A stretch of 64,000 nucleotides of DNA from Arthrobacter sp. StoSoilB19 (GTDB lineage Bacteria > Actinomycetota > Actinomycetes > Actinomycetales > Micrococcaceae), in the NCBI RefSeq assembly GCF_019977275.1, contig NZ_AP024650.1:3100001-3164000 (forward strand), written 5' to 3'. Shown piece after piece: positions 51,660-61,254 of the stretch (the stretch's first letter is position 1; each line of letters opens with the position of its first letter). The notes under the pieces are model-generated. The model worked only from the letters and a program-made list of their open reading frames with translations. It made no database searches and was not told the origin of the DNA. A program made the position numbers and the translations under genes.

Positions 51660-54600
51660 ATGGCTGCCGGACCCCGTGCGGGGTTAGATGGACCCGCATC
51701 AGAAGCAATGTTGAAGCTGGGCCGTTTCTTTACCCGGTGGGACCAGACCGACGACGGCAGGGCCGTCTTCCGGGAGGGGGGCCGCAAGGGCGACATCTTC
51801 TACCGCGACCGGTGGAGCCACGACAAGGTGGTCCGCTCCACCCACGGGGTGAACTGCACCGGTTCCTGCTCCTGGAAGGTGTACGTCAAGGACGGCATCA
51901 TCACCTGGGAATCCCAGCAGACCGACTACCCGTCGGTGGGCCCTGACAGTCCCGAATACGAACCGAGAGGCTGCCCGCGCGGGGCAGCCTTTTCGTGGTA
52001 CACCTACTCCCCCACCCGGGTCCGCTTTCCCTACGCACGCGGTGTACTGGTGGAGATGTACCGGGAAGCGAAAGCACGCCTGGGCGACCCGGTCCTGGCC
52101 TTCGCCGAGATAGCGGCCGACCCGGACAAGCGCCGGCGCTACCAGCAGGCCCGCGGCAAGGGCGGCCTGGTCCGGGTCTCCTGGCAGGAAGCGATCGAGA
52201 TTGCCGCCGCCGCCCACGTGAACACCATCAAGACCTACGGCCCGGACCGCTGCGCCGGCTTCTCCCCCATCCCGGCCATGTCAATGGTTTCGCACGCCGT
52301 CGGTACGCGCTTCATCCAGCTGATCGGCGGGGTGATGACGTCCTTCTACGACTGGTACGCTGACCTGCCTGTCGCCAGCCCGCAGGTGTTCGGGGACCAG
52401 ACCGACGTTCCCGAGTCCGGTGACTGGTGGGACGCGCGCTACCTCATGATGTGGGGATCGAACGTCCCGGTCACCCGAACTCCGGACGCGCACTGGATGG
52501 CCGAGGTGCGGTACCGCGGCACCAAGGTGGTCACGGTCAGCCCGGACTATGCGGACAACACCAAGTTCGCGGACGAATGGCTTCCCGCCCAGGCGGGAAC
52601 GGACGCTGCCCTGGCGATGGCGATGGGGCACGTCATGCTGAAGGAATTCTTCGTGGACCGGGACGTGCCGTTCTTCACCGACTACGTGAAGCAGTACACG
52701 GACCTTCCGTTCCTGGTCCGGCTGGTGAGGAACGACGACGGCGCGCTGACGCCGTCAAAATTCCTCACTGCGCGTGACATCCCGGCGGAGTCCGGGGCAG
52801 AGGACGCTGCGTTCCGCACCGTCCTGTTCGACAAGAAGGCCGGCCGTCCGGCCGTCCCCAACGGGTCCCTGGGCTTCCGCTACTCCGGCAGCGGCGAGGG
52901 CAAGTGGAACCTGGACCTCGAGGGGATGGAACCGGCGCTGTCGCTGCGGGAGGTCTCGGGAGAAAGCGCCGAGGTCCTGCTCCCGTGCTTCGAGCAGGCG
53001 GACGGCACCGGCAGCGTGCTCCGCCGCGGCGTGCCCGTCATCGAGGTGGAAGGCCAGCTGGCCACCACGGTGTTCGACCTCATGCTCGCGCAGTACGGAG
53101 TGGGCCGCGACGGGCTGCCCGGGGATTGGGCCGCCAGCTATGACGACGCCGCCACGCCCTACACCCCGGCATGGCAGGAGGAGATCACCTCCGTACCCGC
53201 CCAGGCCTGCATCCGGGTGGCCCGCGAGTTCGCCCGCAACGCCGAGCAGTCCAAGGGCCGGTCCATGATCATCATGGGCGCCGGCATCTGCCAGTGGTTC
53301 CACGGCGACACCACGTACCGGGCCATCCTGGCGCTGGTGATGCTGACCGGCTGCATGGGACGGAACGGGGGCGGCTGGGCGCACTACGTGGGGCAGGAGA
53401 AGACCCGCCCGGTCACCGGCTGGGTGTCGCTGGCCAATGCCCTGGACTGGTCCCGGCCGCCGCGGACCATGATCGGCACCGGGTACTGGTACATGCACAC
53501 GGACCAGTGGCGCCAGGACGGATATTCAGCGGATGCGCTGAAGTCCCCGTTGTCCACCGGCGCCCTGGACGGCCTGCACACCGCGGACGCCATCGTCCAG
53601 TCCGCCCGGCTCGGCTGGATGCCCTTCTATCCCCAGTTCGACCGCAACCCCCTGGACCTCGCCGACGAGGCGGAGGCCGCCGTCGCCGCCGGAACCGCCA
53701 AGGACACCCCCAGCTATATCGCGGACGCACTCAAGAACCGGACACTGAACCCGGCCATCGAGGACGTGGACGCCCCGGAGAACTGGCCGCGCACGCTGAT
53801 CCTGTGGCGCTCCAACCTGTTCGGTTCCTCCGCCAAGGGCAATGAGTACTTCCTGCGGAACCTGCTGGGCACCCACAACAACGTCCTGGGCACGGATGCC
53901 GAGGGACTTAAACCCAAGGATGTGAAGTGGCACGAAAAGGCGCCGGAAGGAAAGCTGGACTTCCTGGTCTCCGCGGACTTCCGGATGACCTCCACCACGC
54001 TGCTCTCCGACGTCGTGTTCCCGGCCGCCACGTGGTACGAGAAGCACGACCTGTCCTCCACGGACATGCACCCGTTTGTGCACGCCTTCACCCCAGCAAT
54101 CGACCCGCCGTGGGAAACCAAAACGGACTTCGAGATGTTCCACCTGCTGGCCCGGGAGTTCTCCCGGATGGCCAAGACCCATCTGGGCGTCCGCCGGGAC
54201 CTGGTCAGCGTGCCGCTGCAGCACGACACCCCGGGCCAGCTGGCCCAGCCCGGGGGGATCGTGCGGGACTGGCGTGACACGGACATTCCCGCCGTACCGG
54301 GCCAGAACATGGCCGCCTTTTCGGTGGTGGAGCGGGACTACACGGCCATCGCGGACAAGCTCGCCGCCGTCGGGCCCCTGGCCGACAAGCTCGGTTTCAC
54401 CGTCAAGAACGTCACGTACAAACTCGCCGGCCCGTTGGAGCGGCTCAGCCGTTCCAACGGCGTGATGCTCGGCGGCGCAGCGGACGGGCGGCCGGCGATC
54501 GACACCGACGCGAAAATGGCCGAGGCCATCCTGGCCTTCTCCGGCACCACCAACGGTGCGCTGTCCGTGCAGGGCTTCAAAGACCTCGAAGTCCGCACCG

Positions 54601-55367
54601 GAAGGAAGCTGGCGGACCTGTCCGAGGGCTCCGAGGAAAAGTTCATCACCTTCGCCCAGACCCAGGCCGGACCGGTCCCCGTGATCACGTCGCCGGAATG
54701 GTCAGGCTCCGAAACGGGCGGCCGGCGCTACGCCCCGTTCACCATCAACATCGAACGGCTCAAGCCCTTCCATACCCTGACGGGACGGATGCATTTCTTC
54801 CTGGACCACGACTGGATCACGGACATCGGCGAGGGGCTGCCCATCTACCGGCCGCCGCTGGACATGCACCGGCTCTTCGGCGAACCCAAACTGGGCCGGA
54901 ACGGGGAGCTGGAAGTGGTGGTCCGGTACCTGACGCCGCATTCCAAGTGGTCCATCCACTCCGAATACCAGGACAACCTGCTCATGCTCTCGCTCTCCCG
55001 CGGCGGCCCCACGGTCTGGATGAGCCCCGCCGACGCCGAGGCGATCCAGGTCAAGGACAACGACTGGGTGGAGTGCCTGAACATCAACGGGGTCCTGGTG
55101 GCCCGGGCGATCGTCAGCCACCGGATGCCGGCCGGCGTGGTCTACGTCCACCACGCACAGGAACGCACCATCGACGTACCGAAGTCTGAAGCCACGGGAC
55201 GGCGCGGCGGCATCCACAACTCGGTGACCCGGCTGCTGGTCAAGCCTTCGCACCTGATCGGCGGCTACGCCCAGCTGGCCTACGCGTTCAACTACCTCGG
55301 CCCCACCGGGAACCAGCGCGACATGGTTGCCACCGTCCGCCGTCGTTCCCAGGAGGTGCAGTACTGA
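51660..55367 (+). CDS. narG: Respiratory nitrate reductase alpha subunit
   Basis: Molybdenum catalytic subunit that reduces nitrate to nitrite, facing the cytoplasm. The 1,235-residue protein has the FS0 cluster ligands His62, Cys66, Cys70 and Cys105 (STHGVNCTGSCSW ... RGCPRG) with the same spacing as E. coli NarG, and Asp235 in YDWYADLP as the molybdenum ligand. There is no twin-arginine signal, consistent with a membrane-bound Nar rather than Nap. The ATG at 51660 is 6 nt after TAGCTT. narH starts on the last base of the stop (TGATG). Confidence 0.98.
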   Translation: MAAGPRAGLDGPASEAMLKLGRFFTRWDQTDDGRAVFREGGRKGDIFYRDRWSHDKVVRSTHGVNCTGSCSWKVYVKDGIITWESQQTDYPSVGPDSPEYEPRGCPRGAAFSWYTYSPTRVRFPYARGVLVEMYREAKARLGDPVLAFAEIAADPDKRRRYQQARGKGGLVRVSWQEAIEIAAAAHVNTIKTYGPDRCAGFSPIPAMSMVSHAVGTRFIQLIGGVMTSFYDWYADLPVASPQVFGDQTDVPESGDWWDARYLMMWGSNVPVTRTPDAHWMAEVRYRGTKVVTVSPDYADNTKFADEWLPAQAGTDAALAMAMGHVMLKEFFVDRDVPFFTDYVKQYTDLPFLVRLVRNDDGALTPSKFLTARDIPAESGAEDAAFRTVLFDKKAGRPAVPNGSLGFRYSGSGEGKWNLDLEGMEPALSLREVSGESAEVLLPCFEQADGTGSVLRRGVPVIEVEGQLATTVFDLMLAQYGVGRDGLPGDWAASYDDAATPYTPAWQEEITSVPAQACIRVAREFARNAEQSKGRSMIIMGAGICQWFHGDTTYRAILALVMLTGCMGRNGGGWAHYVGQEKTRPVTGWVSLANALDWSRPPRTMIGTGYWYMHTDQWRQDGYSADALKSPLSTGALDGLHTADAIVQSARLGWMPFYPQFDRNPLDLADEAEAAVAAGTAKDTPSYIADALKNRTLNPAIEDVDAPENWPRTLILWRSNLFGSSAKGNEYFLRNLLGTHNNVLGTDAEGLKPKDVKWHEKAPEGKLDFLVSADFRMTSTTLLSDVVFPAATWYEKHDLSSTDMHPFVHAFTPAIDPPWETKTDFEMFHLLAREFSRMAKTHLGVRRDLVSVPLQHDTPGQLAQPGGIVRDWRDTDIPAVPGQNMAAFSVVERDYTAIADKLAAVGPLADKLGFTVKNVTYKLAGPLERLSRSNGVMLGGAADGRPAIDTDAKMAEAILAFSGTTNGALSVQGFKDLEVRTGRKLADLSEGSEEKFITFAQTQAGPVPVITSPEWSGSETGGRRYAPFTINIERLKPFHTLTGRMHFFLDHDWITDIGEGLPIYRPPLDMHRLFGEPKLGRNGELEVVVRYLTPHSKWSIHSEYQDNLLMLSLSRGGPTVWMSPADAEAIQVKDNDWVECLNINGVLVARAIVSHRMPAGVVYVHHAQERTIDVPKSEATGRRGGIHNSVTRLLVKPSHLIGGYAQLAYAFNYLGPTGNQRDMVATVRRRSQEVQY

Positions 55368-57061
55368 TGCGTGTCATGGCTCAAATGGGCATGGTCATGA
55401 ACCTGGACAAATGCATCGGCTGCCACACCTGTTCCGTGACCTGCAAGCAGGCCTGGACCAACCGTGCGGGCACCGAGTACGTCTGGTTCAACAACGTGGA
55501 AACCCGGCCCGGGCAGGGGTATCCGCGCCGCTACGAGGACCAGGAGAGGTGGCACGGCGGCTGGGTGCTGAACAAGCGCGGCAAGCTGGTGCTGAAAGCC
55601 GGGGGCCGGGTGAAGAAGCTCCTGGGGATCTTCGCCAGCCCCGTCCAGCCCGAGCTCAAGGACTACTACGAGCCGTGGACCTACGACTACAAGACCCTCG
55701 TGGACGCGCCGCTGGGCGACGACTTCCCGGTGGCCCGGCCCAAGTCCCTGATCACCGGCAAAGACACGAAAATCACGTGGTCCGCGAACTGGGACGACGA
55801 CCTGGGCGGCTCCACCGAAAACGGCCACCTGGACCCGATCGTGGAGAAGGTGCGGCGCGAGTCCGAGGACAAGATCAAGTTCGCCTACGAGCAGACGTTC
55901 ATGTTCTACCTGCCGCGGATCTGCGAGCACTGCCTGAACCCGTCCTGCATGGCGTCCTGCCCCTCCGGCGCGATCTACAAGCGGGTGGAGGACGGGATCG
56001 TGCTGGTGGACCAGGACAAGTGCCGAGGCTGGCGGCAGTGCGTCACCGGCTGCCCGTACAAGAAGATCTACTTCAACCACAAGACGGGCAAGGCCGAGAA
56101 GTGCACCTTCTGCTATCCAAGGGTGGAGGTGGGGCTGCCGACGGTCTGTTCGGAGACCTGCGTGGGCCGGCTGCGGTACTTGGGGTTGTTCCTGTACGAC
56201 GCCGACGCCGTCACCGCGGCGGCCGCGGTCACCGACCCCAAGGAACTCTACGACGCCCAGATGGACGTGCTGCTGGACCCGAACGACCCCGCCGTCCAGG
56301 CCGAGGCCCGCGCCCAGGGGATCCCCGAGGACTGGATCGACGCCGCGCGGCGCTCGCCGGTCTACGCCCTGGCCAAGGTCTACAAAGTGGCACTCCCGCT
56401 GCACCCCGAGTACCGCACCATGCCGATGGTCTGGTACGTGCCGCCGCTCTCACCCGTTGTGGACCTGCTGCGGGACCAGGGGCACGACGGCGAGGACCAC
56501 GGCAATCTCTTTGGCGCCATTGATGCGCTGCGCATCCCGGTGGAGTATCTCGCGGAACTGTTCACCGCAGGCGATGCGGACCGGGTCACGGCCGTACTGA
56601 AGAAGCTGGCCGCCATGCGTTCCTACATGCGCGGCATCAGCCTCGGCAACGACCCGGACGACTCGATCCCCGAGGCCGTGGGCATGGACGGCCAGACCAT
56701 GTACGAGATGTACCGGCTGATGGCCATTGCCAAATACGACGAACGGTACGTCATTCCCAAGGCGCACGTGGAGCAGGCCCACGACCTGGAGGAGATGGGC
56801 TGCTCGCTGGATTTCGACGGCGGCCCTGGCATGCAGGATTCGGCACCCTTCGGGGAGGCGAGCGGCAGGCCCGTCCCGGTGGCCGTGGACACCTTCCACG
56901 CCCTGCGCGACCGGCAGACAAGTGACGAGGTCTCCGCGGGGACGGGCCTGAAGGGCAGGGTGAACCTGCTGAACTGGGACGGCCGCGGGGCGCCGCCCGG
57001 CCTGTTCCCGGACAAGGGGCACGAAGCGGATACCCTCGACGCTGCGGAGGACCAGCCGTGA
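55367..57061 (+). CDS. narH: Respiratory nitrate reductase beta subunit
   Basis: Iron-sulfur electron transfer subunit between NarI and NarG. The 564-residue protein has four Cys clusters: CIGCHTCSVTC near residue 16, CEHCLNPSCMASCPSG near 185, CRGWRQCVTGCPY near 217 and CTFCYPR...CSETCVG near 246. The third cluster uses Trp within its motif, as in E. coli, giving one [3Fe-4S] and three [4Fe-4S] centres. It overlaps narG by one base and narJ by 4 nt. Confidence 0.98.
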   Translation: MRVMAQMGMVMNLDKCIGCHTCSVTCKQAWTNRAGTEYVWFNNVETRPGQGYPRRYEDQERWHGGWVLNKRGKLVLKAGGRVKKLLGIFASPVQPELKDYYEPWTYDYKTLVDAPLGDDFPVARPKSLITGKDTKITWSANWDDDLGGSTENGHLDPIVEKVRRESEDKIKFAYEQTFMFYLPRICEHCLNPSCMASCPSGAIYKRVEDGIVLVDQDKCRGWRQCVTGCPYKKIYFNHKTGKAEKCTFCYPRVEVGLPTVCSETCVGRLRYLGLFLYDADAVTAAAAVTDPKELYDAQMDVLLDPNDPAVQAEARAQGIPEDWIDAARRSPVYALAKVYKVALPLHPEYRTMPMVWYVPPLSPVVDLLRDQGHDGEDHGNLFGAIDALRIPVEYLAELFTAGDADRVTAVLKKLAAMRSYMRGISLGNDPDDSIPEAVGMDGQTMYEMYRLMAIAKYDERYVIPKAHVEQAHDLEEMGCSLDFDGGPGMQDSAPFGEASGRPVPVAVDTFHALRDRQTSDEVSAGTGLKGRVNLLNWDGRGAPPGLFPDKGHEADTLDAAEDQP

Positions 57062-57678
57062 ACCGCCACGACCAGGTGGTGTACCTGGCAGCGGCCTGGT
57101 GCCTGTCCTATCCCGATGAGGACCTGGTGCAGCGGGTTCCCCTGGTCCGGGCAGCGCTTTCCGAGTTTCCCGGGGCTTTGCCGGCATTTGCGCCGGTACT
57201 GGACCTTCTCGAGGCCACCCCGCCCATGGAACTGCAGGCCCAATATGTCCGCGAGTTCGATCTCGGCCGGCGGCACGCGCTGCATTTGAGCTACTGGACC
57301 GATGGCGACACCCGGCGCCGCGGTGAGGTGCTGGGCTTCTTCAAGGAGGCCTACCGGCACAGCGGCGCCCTGGTGGACCTGGACGGGGAACTTCCCGACT
57401 ACCTGCCCATGGTGCTGGAATTCGCTGCCCGGGTGGATTCCGCGGCCGGACGCACCCTGCTGAAGCGTTACCGGGCCAGCTTGGAGATGCTTCGGCTGGG
57501 GCTGCTTCGGGACAACCTGCCGCATGCCACGATGCTGGCGGCCATCTGCGCCACCTTGCCCGGGAAGTCACCCCAGGACGAGCAGGAAGTGATGCGCATG
57601 GCCGGATACGGTCCACCCTCCGAAAGCGTGGGACTGGATCCCTACGACCTGCGGCTTTTGCCGGTCAGGAGGGCCTGA
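57058..57678 (+). CDS. narJ: Nitrate reductase assembly chaperone NarJ
   Basis: A 206-residue TorD/NarJ-family chaperone that binds NarG and oversees molybdenum cofactor and FS0 insertion; not part of the mature enzyme. It has LAAAWCLSYPDEDLVQRVPL, the family signature YVREFDLGRRHALHLSYWTD and a helical C-terminus. Its GTG start overlaps narH by 4 nt (GTGA) and narI begins 3 nt after its stop. Length is normal for the family. Confidence 0.95.
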   Translation: MNRHDQVVYLAAAWCLSYPDEDLVQRVPLVRAALSEFPGALPAFAPVLDLLEATPPMELQAQYVREFDLGRRHALHLSYWTDGDTRRRGEVLGFFKEAYRHSGALVDLDGELPDYLPMVLEFAARVDSAAGRTLLKRYRASLEMLRLGLLRDNLPHATMLAAICATLPGKSPQDEQEVMRMAGYGPPSESVGLDPYDLRLLPVRRA

Positions 57679-57680
57679 CC

Positions 57681-58478
57681 ATGCCCGCACTCAAGGCGTC
57701 CACCGTGGCGGAGCCGGGACCCGCCGTCGTCCTCAACGCCTGGGATACCGTCCTGTGGGGCGTCCTGCCCTATGTCATGGTGGTGGTGCTGGTGGGCGGG
57801 CTGGTGTGGCGCTACCGGTACGACCAGTTCGGCTGGACCACCCGGTCCTCCCAGCTTTACGAATCCCGGCTCCTGAGGATCGCCTCCCCGCTTTTCCACT
57901 TCGGGCTGCTTGCGGTCATCGCCGGGCACTTCTTCGGCCTGGTGATCCCGATGGCCTGGACGGCGGCGGCGGGCATGAGCCAGGAGTTCTACCACTTCAA
58001 CGCCCTGCTGGTGGGCGGCATCGCCGGGGTGGGAACGCTGGGCGGGATCGCGCTGCTGATCTACCGGCGGCGCACCACCGGCCCGGTCTTCATGGCGACC
58101 ACCAGGAACGACAAGACCATGTACGTGGTGCTGACCGCGGCCATCGTCTTTGGCCTGTGGACCACCCTGGCCAGTGTGTTCGAGGGAGAACACGGGCACA
58201 ACTACCGGGAAACGGTGGCGCCGTGGTTCCGGTCGCTGTTCATCTTCCAGCCGGACATCGCGGCGATGGCCGCTGCGCCGTTCACCTTCCACCTGCACAC
58301 CTTGGTGGGCATGGCGCTGTTCGTCATCTGGCCGTTCACGCGGCTGGTGCACGCCTTCACGGCACCCCTGCACTATCTTTTCCGCCCGTACATCGTCTAC
58401 CGCTCGCGGGACAGGGAAACGAAGGGCCGGGGCTGGTCCGCCGTTGGCACGCCGGACAGGGACACCCGCAACCGCTGA
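57681..58478 (+). CDS. narI: Respiratory nitrate reductase gamma subunit (cytochrome b)
   Basis: A 265-residue di-heme membrane subunit with about five TM helices. It takes electrons from menaquinol and anchors NarGH. Heme ligands are the His pairs in TM2 (LFHFGLLAVIAGHFFG) and TM5 (FTFHLHTLVGMALF and LVHAFTAPL). The N-terminus carries a short extra segment before the first helix (VVLNAWDTVLWGVLPYVMVV). It ends 7 nt before the narK region and is the last structural gene of the operon. Confidence 0.96.
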   Translation: MPALKASTVAEPGPAVVLNAWDTVLWGVLPYVMVVVLVGGLVWRYRYDQFGWTTRSSQLYESRLLRIASPLFHFGLLAVIAGHFFGLVIPMAWTAAAGMSQEFYHFNALLVGGIAGVGTLGGIALLIYRRRTTGPVFMATTRNDKTMYVVLTAAIVFGLWTTLASVFEGEHGHNYRETVAPWFRSLFIFQPDIAAMAAAPFTFHLHTLVGMALFVIWPFTRLVHAFTAPLHYLFRPYIVYRSRDRETKGRGWSAVGTPDRDTRNR

Positions 58479-58523
58479 CCGGCGGTGCGTTTGGATCATG
58501 GTGAGGAGCAGGAAGTGGCCGGA

Positions 58524-59735
58524 ATGACCACAGCGCCGGGCACCTGGAGGGCGCTGAACCTTGCGCTGGCGACGGCGGCATCCGTGGCAGGTTTCTGGGC
58601 ATGGAACTCCGTGGCCACGCTGGGCGCCTTCTACGTCCAGAACCTGTCCCTGACGCCGGCCAGCACCGGGATCCTGGTGGCCATGCCGGTGTTCGTCGGT
58701 TCGCTGGGACGGATCGTCGTGGGCACGCTCACGGACAAGTACGGCGGCAGGGCCATGTTCACCTTCGTGCTCCTGGCCGCCATCCCTCCCCTCCTCCTGG
58801 TGTCGGTCGGCGGCCTCCTGGGTTCCTTCGCGCTGGTACTGGGGGCCGGGCTGCTGCTCGGCGTGGCAGGGACCGTTTTCGCCGTCGGGATCCCGTTCGT
58901 CAGCGCCTGGTACCAACCAGCCCGCCGAGGGTTCGCCACCGGTGTCTTCGGCGCCGGGATGGGCGGCACGGCGCTGGCGGCATTTCTGAATCCCCGGCTT
59001 GTGGCCGGGGTCGGATACTTTCAGACGCACCTGCTGATCGCCGGCGTCCTGGCCGTGATGGCGGCGCTGGTGTGGTTCGCCATGAAGGAATCCCCGGATT
59101 GGGCGCCCAGCCACCTGCCGGTGCTGCCCAAACTCCTCGACGCTGCCAGGACGGCAGTCACCTGGAAGATGTGCTTCCTCTACGCCGTGGTCTTCGGCGG
59201 TTTCGTTTCCTTCGCCACCTACCTGCCCACCTATCTGCGGGACGTGTACAGTTTCGATCCCTCCGGCGCCGGCGCCCGGACCGCCGGTTTTGCCCTGGCC
59301 GCTGTCCTGGCCCGTCCGGTGGGCGGGGTCCTGGCTGACAAGCTGGGCCCGAAACCGGTAGTCCTCACCGCCCTTGCCGCCGTCGCGGTCCTGGGCTGGG
59401 TGGTGAACATGCGGCCCGACGGCGAAGTCCCCGCCGGTGCCACATTCGTTGCCATGGCGGCGGCGCTGGGTCTGGGAACGGGCGGCGTGTTTGCGTGGGT
59501 CGGCGTCCTGTCACCGGCGGGGAAGGTGGGCAGCATCAGCGGCATCGTGAGCGCCGCTGGCGGATTGGGCGGATACTTCCCCCCTCTGGTCATGGGCGCC
59601 ACCTATGACGCAGCGACCCGCAGCTATTCGATCGGGCTGCTCCTGCTGGTGGGCACCGCGCTGGTGGCCCTGTTGTTCACCCTCTTCGCGGTCCAGCGCA
59701 GGACGGGTGCGCCGGCGGTTCAGAGGACTCCGTAG
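58524..59735 (+). CDS. narK: Nitrate/nitrite MFS transporter (NarK family)
   Basis: A 403-residue transporter with about 12 TM helices; imports nitrate and may export nitrite. The N-terminal helix shows NLALATAASVAGFWAWNS, and the nitrate-signature-like Gly-rich segments are GAGLLLGVAGTVFAVGIPFV and AALGLGTGGVFAWVGVLSPA. The ATG at 58524 (AGGAAG 8 nt upstream) and the GTG at 58515 (AGGAG 6 nt upstream) are both possible. It follows narI by 45 nt, so it is likely the last gene of the nar operon. It converges with, and overlaps by 16 nt, the next gene. Confidence 0.9.
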   Translation: MTTAPGTWRALNLALATAASVAGFWAWNSVATLGAFYVQNLSLTPASTGILVAMPVFVGSLGRIVVGTLTDKYGGRAMFTFVLLAAIPPLLLVSVGGLLGSFALVLGAGLLLGVAGTVFAVGIPFVSAWYQPARRGFATGVFGAGMGGTALAAFLNPRLVAGVGYFQTHLLIAGVLAVMAALVWFAMKESPDWAPSHLPVLPKLLDAARTAVTWKMCFLYAVVFGGFVSFATYLPTYLRDVYSFDPSGAGARTAGFALAAVLARPVGGVLADKLGPKPVVLTALAAVAVLGWVVNMRPDGEVPAGATFVAMAAALGLGTGGVFAWVGVLSPAGKVGSISGIVSAAGGLGGYFPPLVMGATYDAATRSYSIGLLLLVGTALVALLFTLFAVQRRTGAPAVQRTP

Positions 59736-60274
59736 CGCAGGTACACCACGCCGTTTCCGAACGGGCGTTCCTCCAGCAGTTCCAGCCGGGCCTCCAGTCC
59801 GTCCGGCAGGAAGCGCAGGCCGCCGCCCACGGCAACCGGGGTGATGAAGAACTGGCATTCGTCCACCAGGCCGGCGTTGAGGGCGTGTGCCGCCAGCGTG
59901 GGGCCGCCGATGCTGATGTTCCTGTCCGTGCCGGCCTTCATGTCCCGCACCGTCTCCGGGCGGAACTGCCGCTCCAGCCTGGTGCGGGGCGTGGCAGCGA
60001 TGGCCAGCGTCGTCGAGTACACCACCTTGTCCGCCCCCTGCCAGATCCGGGCATAGTCCTGGATCACCGAAGGATCCCCGGACGTGCCCATGGTTTCCCA
60101 GACAGACATCACCTGGTACATCCGCCGCCCCAGGAGGTAGGTGCCCACATCCCGCTCCAGGTCGTTGATGAAACCGTGGACCTCCGCATCCGGCGCGGAC
60201 CAGTTGAAGTTGCCGTCCTTGTCTGCCGTGTAGCCGTCGAGGGACATGATTGCGGAGTAGATCAGCTTCGCCAT
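59720..60274 (-). CDS. Dihydrofolate reductase-like (RibD C-terminal domain) family protein
   Basis: A 184-residue reductase of the RibD_C fold, starting MAKLIYSAIMSLDGYTADKD. Key family motifs are LGRRMYQVMSVWETMG and NISIGGPTLAAHALNAGLVD near residue 120-140, which bind NAD(P)H and the ribityl or pterin substrate. It is not a true riboflavin enzyme or DHFR on sequence alone; many such proteins have unknown substrates. The last 16 nt overlap the end of narK on the other strand. Confidence 0.85.
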   Translation of the reverse strand: MAKLIYSAIMSLDGYTADKDGNFNWSAPDAEVHGFINDLERDVGTYLLGRRMYQVMSVWETMGTSGDPSVIQDYARIWQGADKVVYSTTLAIAATPRTRLERQFRPETVRDMKAGTDRNISIGGPTLAAHALNAGLVDECQFFITPVAVGGGLRFLPDGLEARLELLEERPFGNGVVYLRYGVL

Positions 60275-60340
60275 GGCCCCATTCTGCCGCCGGATATCAG
60301 GCCCGCATAGGCCTTCGGCGCTGCTTGCGGCATTCCTGGG

Positions 60341-60385
60341 CTTGTTCGCACATCCGTGCCTTCTACGCGGGTCATTGCGAACAAG
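60341..60385. repeat. 10-bp inverted repeat between RibD-like gene and YidC-like gene
   Basis: CTTGTTCGCA (60341-60350) and its exact complement TGCGAACAAG (60376-60385) are separated by 25 nt. There is no T run on either side, so it is not an obvious terminator; it may be an operator or an RNA structure. Confidence 0.5.
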
Positions 60386-60412
60386 GCTAGGACCGCAGCA
60401 TCCGGCAAAGCC

Positions 60413-61201
60413 TTACTGCTGCCGCGACACCATGAACTGCTGGCCCAGCGTCCAGAGGTTGGAAACCGTCCAGTAGACCAGGACTCCGATGGGGAAGAAG
60501 ATCCCGCCCACGCCGAAGACCACGGGCAGGACGTACAGCAGGACTTGCTGCTGGCGCATCAGGAGACTGTCGCTGTCTTGGCCGTCCATGGTCCGTGAGG
60601 CCACAAGTTTCTGCGTCAGGAATTGGCTGGCGATCATCACCAGGATCATGACGACGGCGAGCACAGCCACGGCGGCCGGGTCGCCTGCGCCGTGCTGCAG
60701 GGAGGAGGACAGTGGTGCCCCGAAGATGCTGGAGGAATCGAACTGGACCACCTGGTCGTGTCCCATCACGCCCATGCCTTCGCCCTGCCGCGAGGCGTTG
60801 GAAATTCCGGACAGCACCTGGAAAAGCGCCAGGAAGAACGGTGCCTGGATCAACAGCGGCAGGCACGCAGAGAACGGGTTGGTGCCGTGCTTTTTGTAGA
60901 GGGCCATCTGTTCCTGGGCCATGGCCTGCCGGGACGCAGGGTCTGTCCTGCCCTTGTACCTGTCCTGGAGCTCCTTCAGGTCCGGCTGCAGGAGCCGCAT
61001 CCTGCGCTGGGCCCTCACCTGGGCCAGGAACACCGGGATTAGTGCTGCGCGGATGACCAGGACCAGCCCGATGATGGACAGCGTCCAGGTCCAGCCGCCC
61101 GCCGCCGGCATGCCCACGGCGGCCAGCCCGTCGTGGAAAGCCACCATGACGGCGGACACCAGCCACCGGAACGGCTGCATCACCGCCGTGAAAAAGTCCA
61201 C
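60413..61201 (-). CDS. Short YidC/Oxa1-type membrane insertase paralogue
   Basis: A 262-residue membrane protein insertase of the YidC/OxaA family. It has the positively charged Arg in TM helix (LVLVIRAALIPVF), a cytoplasmic loop rich in Arg/Gln/Lys (QVRAQRRMRLLQPDLKELQD), NPFSACLPLLIQAPFFLALF, and a C-terminal FPIGVLVYWTVSNLWTLGQQ. It lacks the long C-terminal tail of the main YidC, which normally lies near rpmH and dnaA, so this is a second copy. The GTG at 61201 is used since GGGGGA precedes it. Two tiny membrane proteins lie upstream, separated by a terminator. Confidence 0.87.
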   Translation of the reverse strand: MDFFTAVMQPFRWLVSAVMVAFHDGLAAVGMPAAGGWTWTLSIIGLVLVIRAALIPVFLAQVRAQRRMRLLQPDLKELQDRYKGRTDPASRQAMAQEQMALYKKHGTNPFSACLPLLIQAPFFLALFQVLSGISNASRQGEGMGVMGHDQVVQFDSSSIFGAPLSSSLQHGAGDPAAVAVLAVVMILVMIASQFLTQKLVASRTMDGQDSDSLLMRQQQVLLYVLPVVFGVGGIFFPIGVLVYWTVSNLWTLGQQFMVSRQQ

Positions 61202-61254
61202 CGATCCCCCGTCCGCCAATTGCTGCCAAGCTACTGCGGATCCGGGAAACAGGA

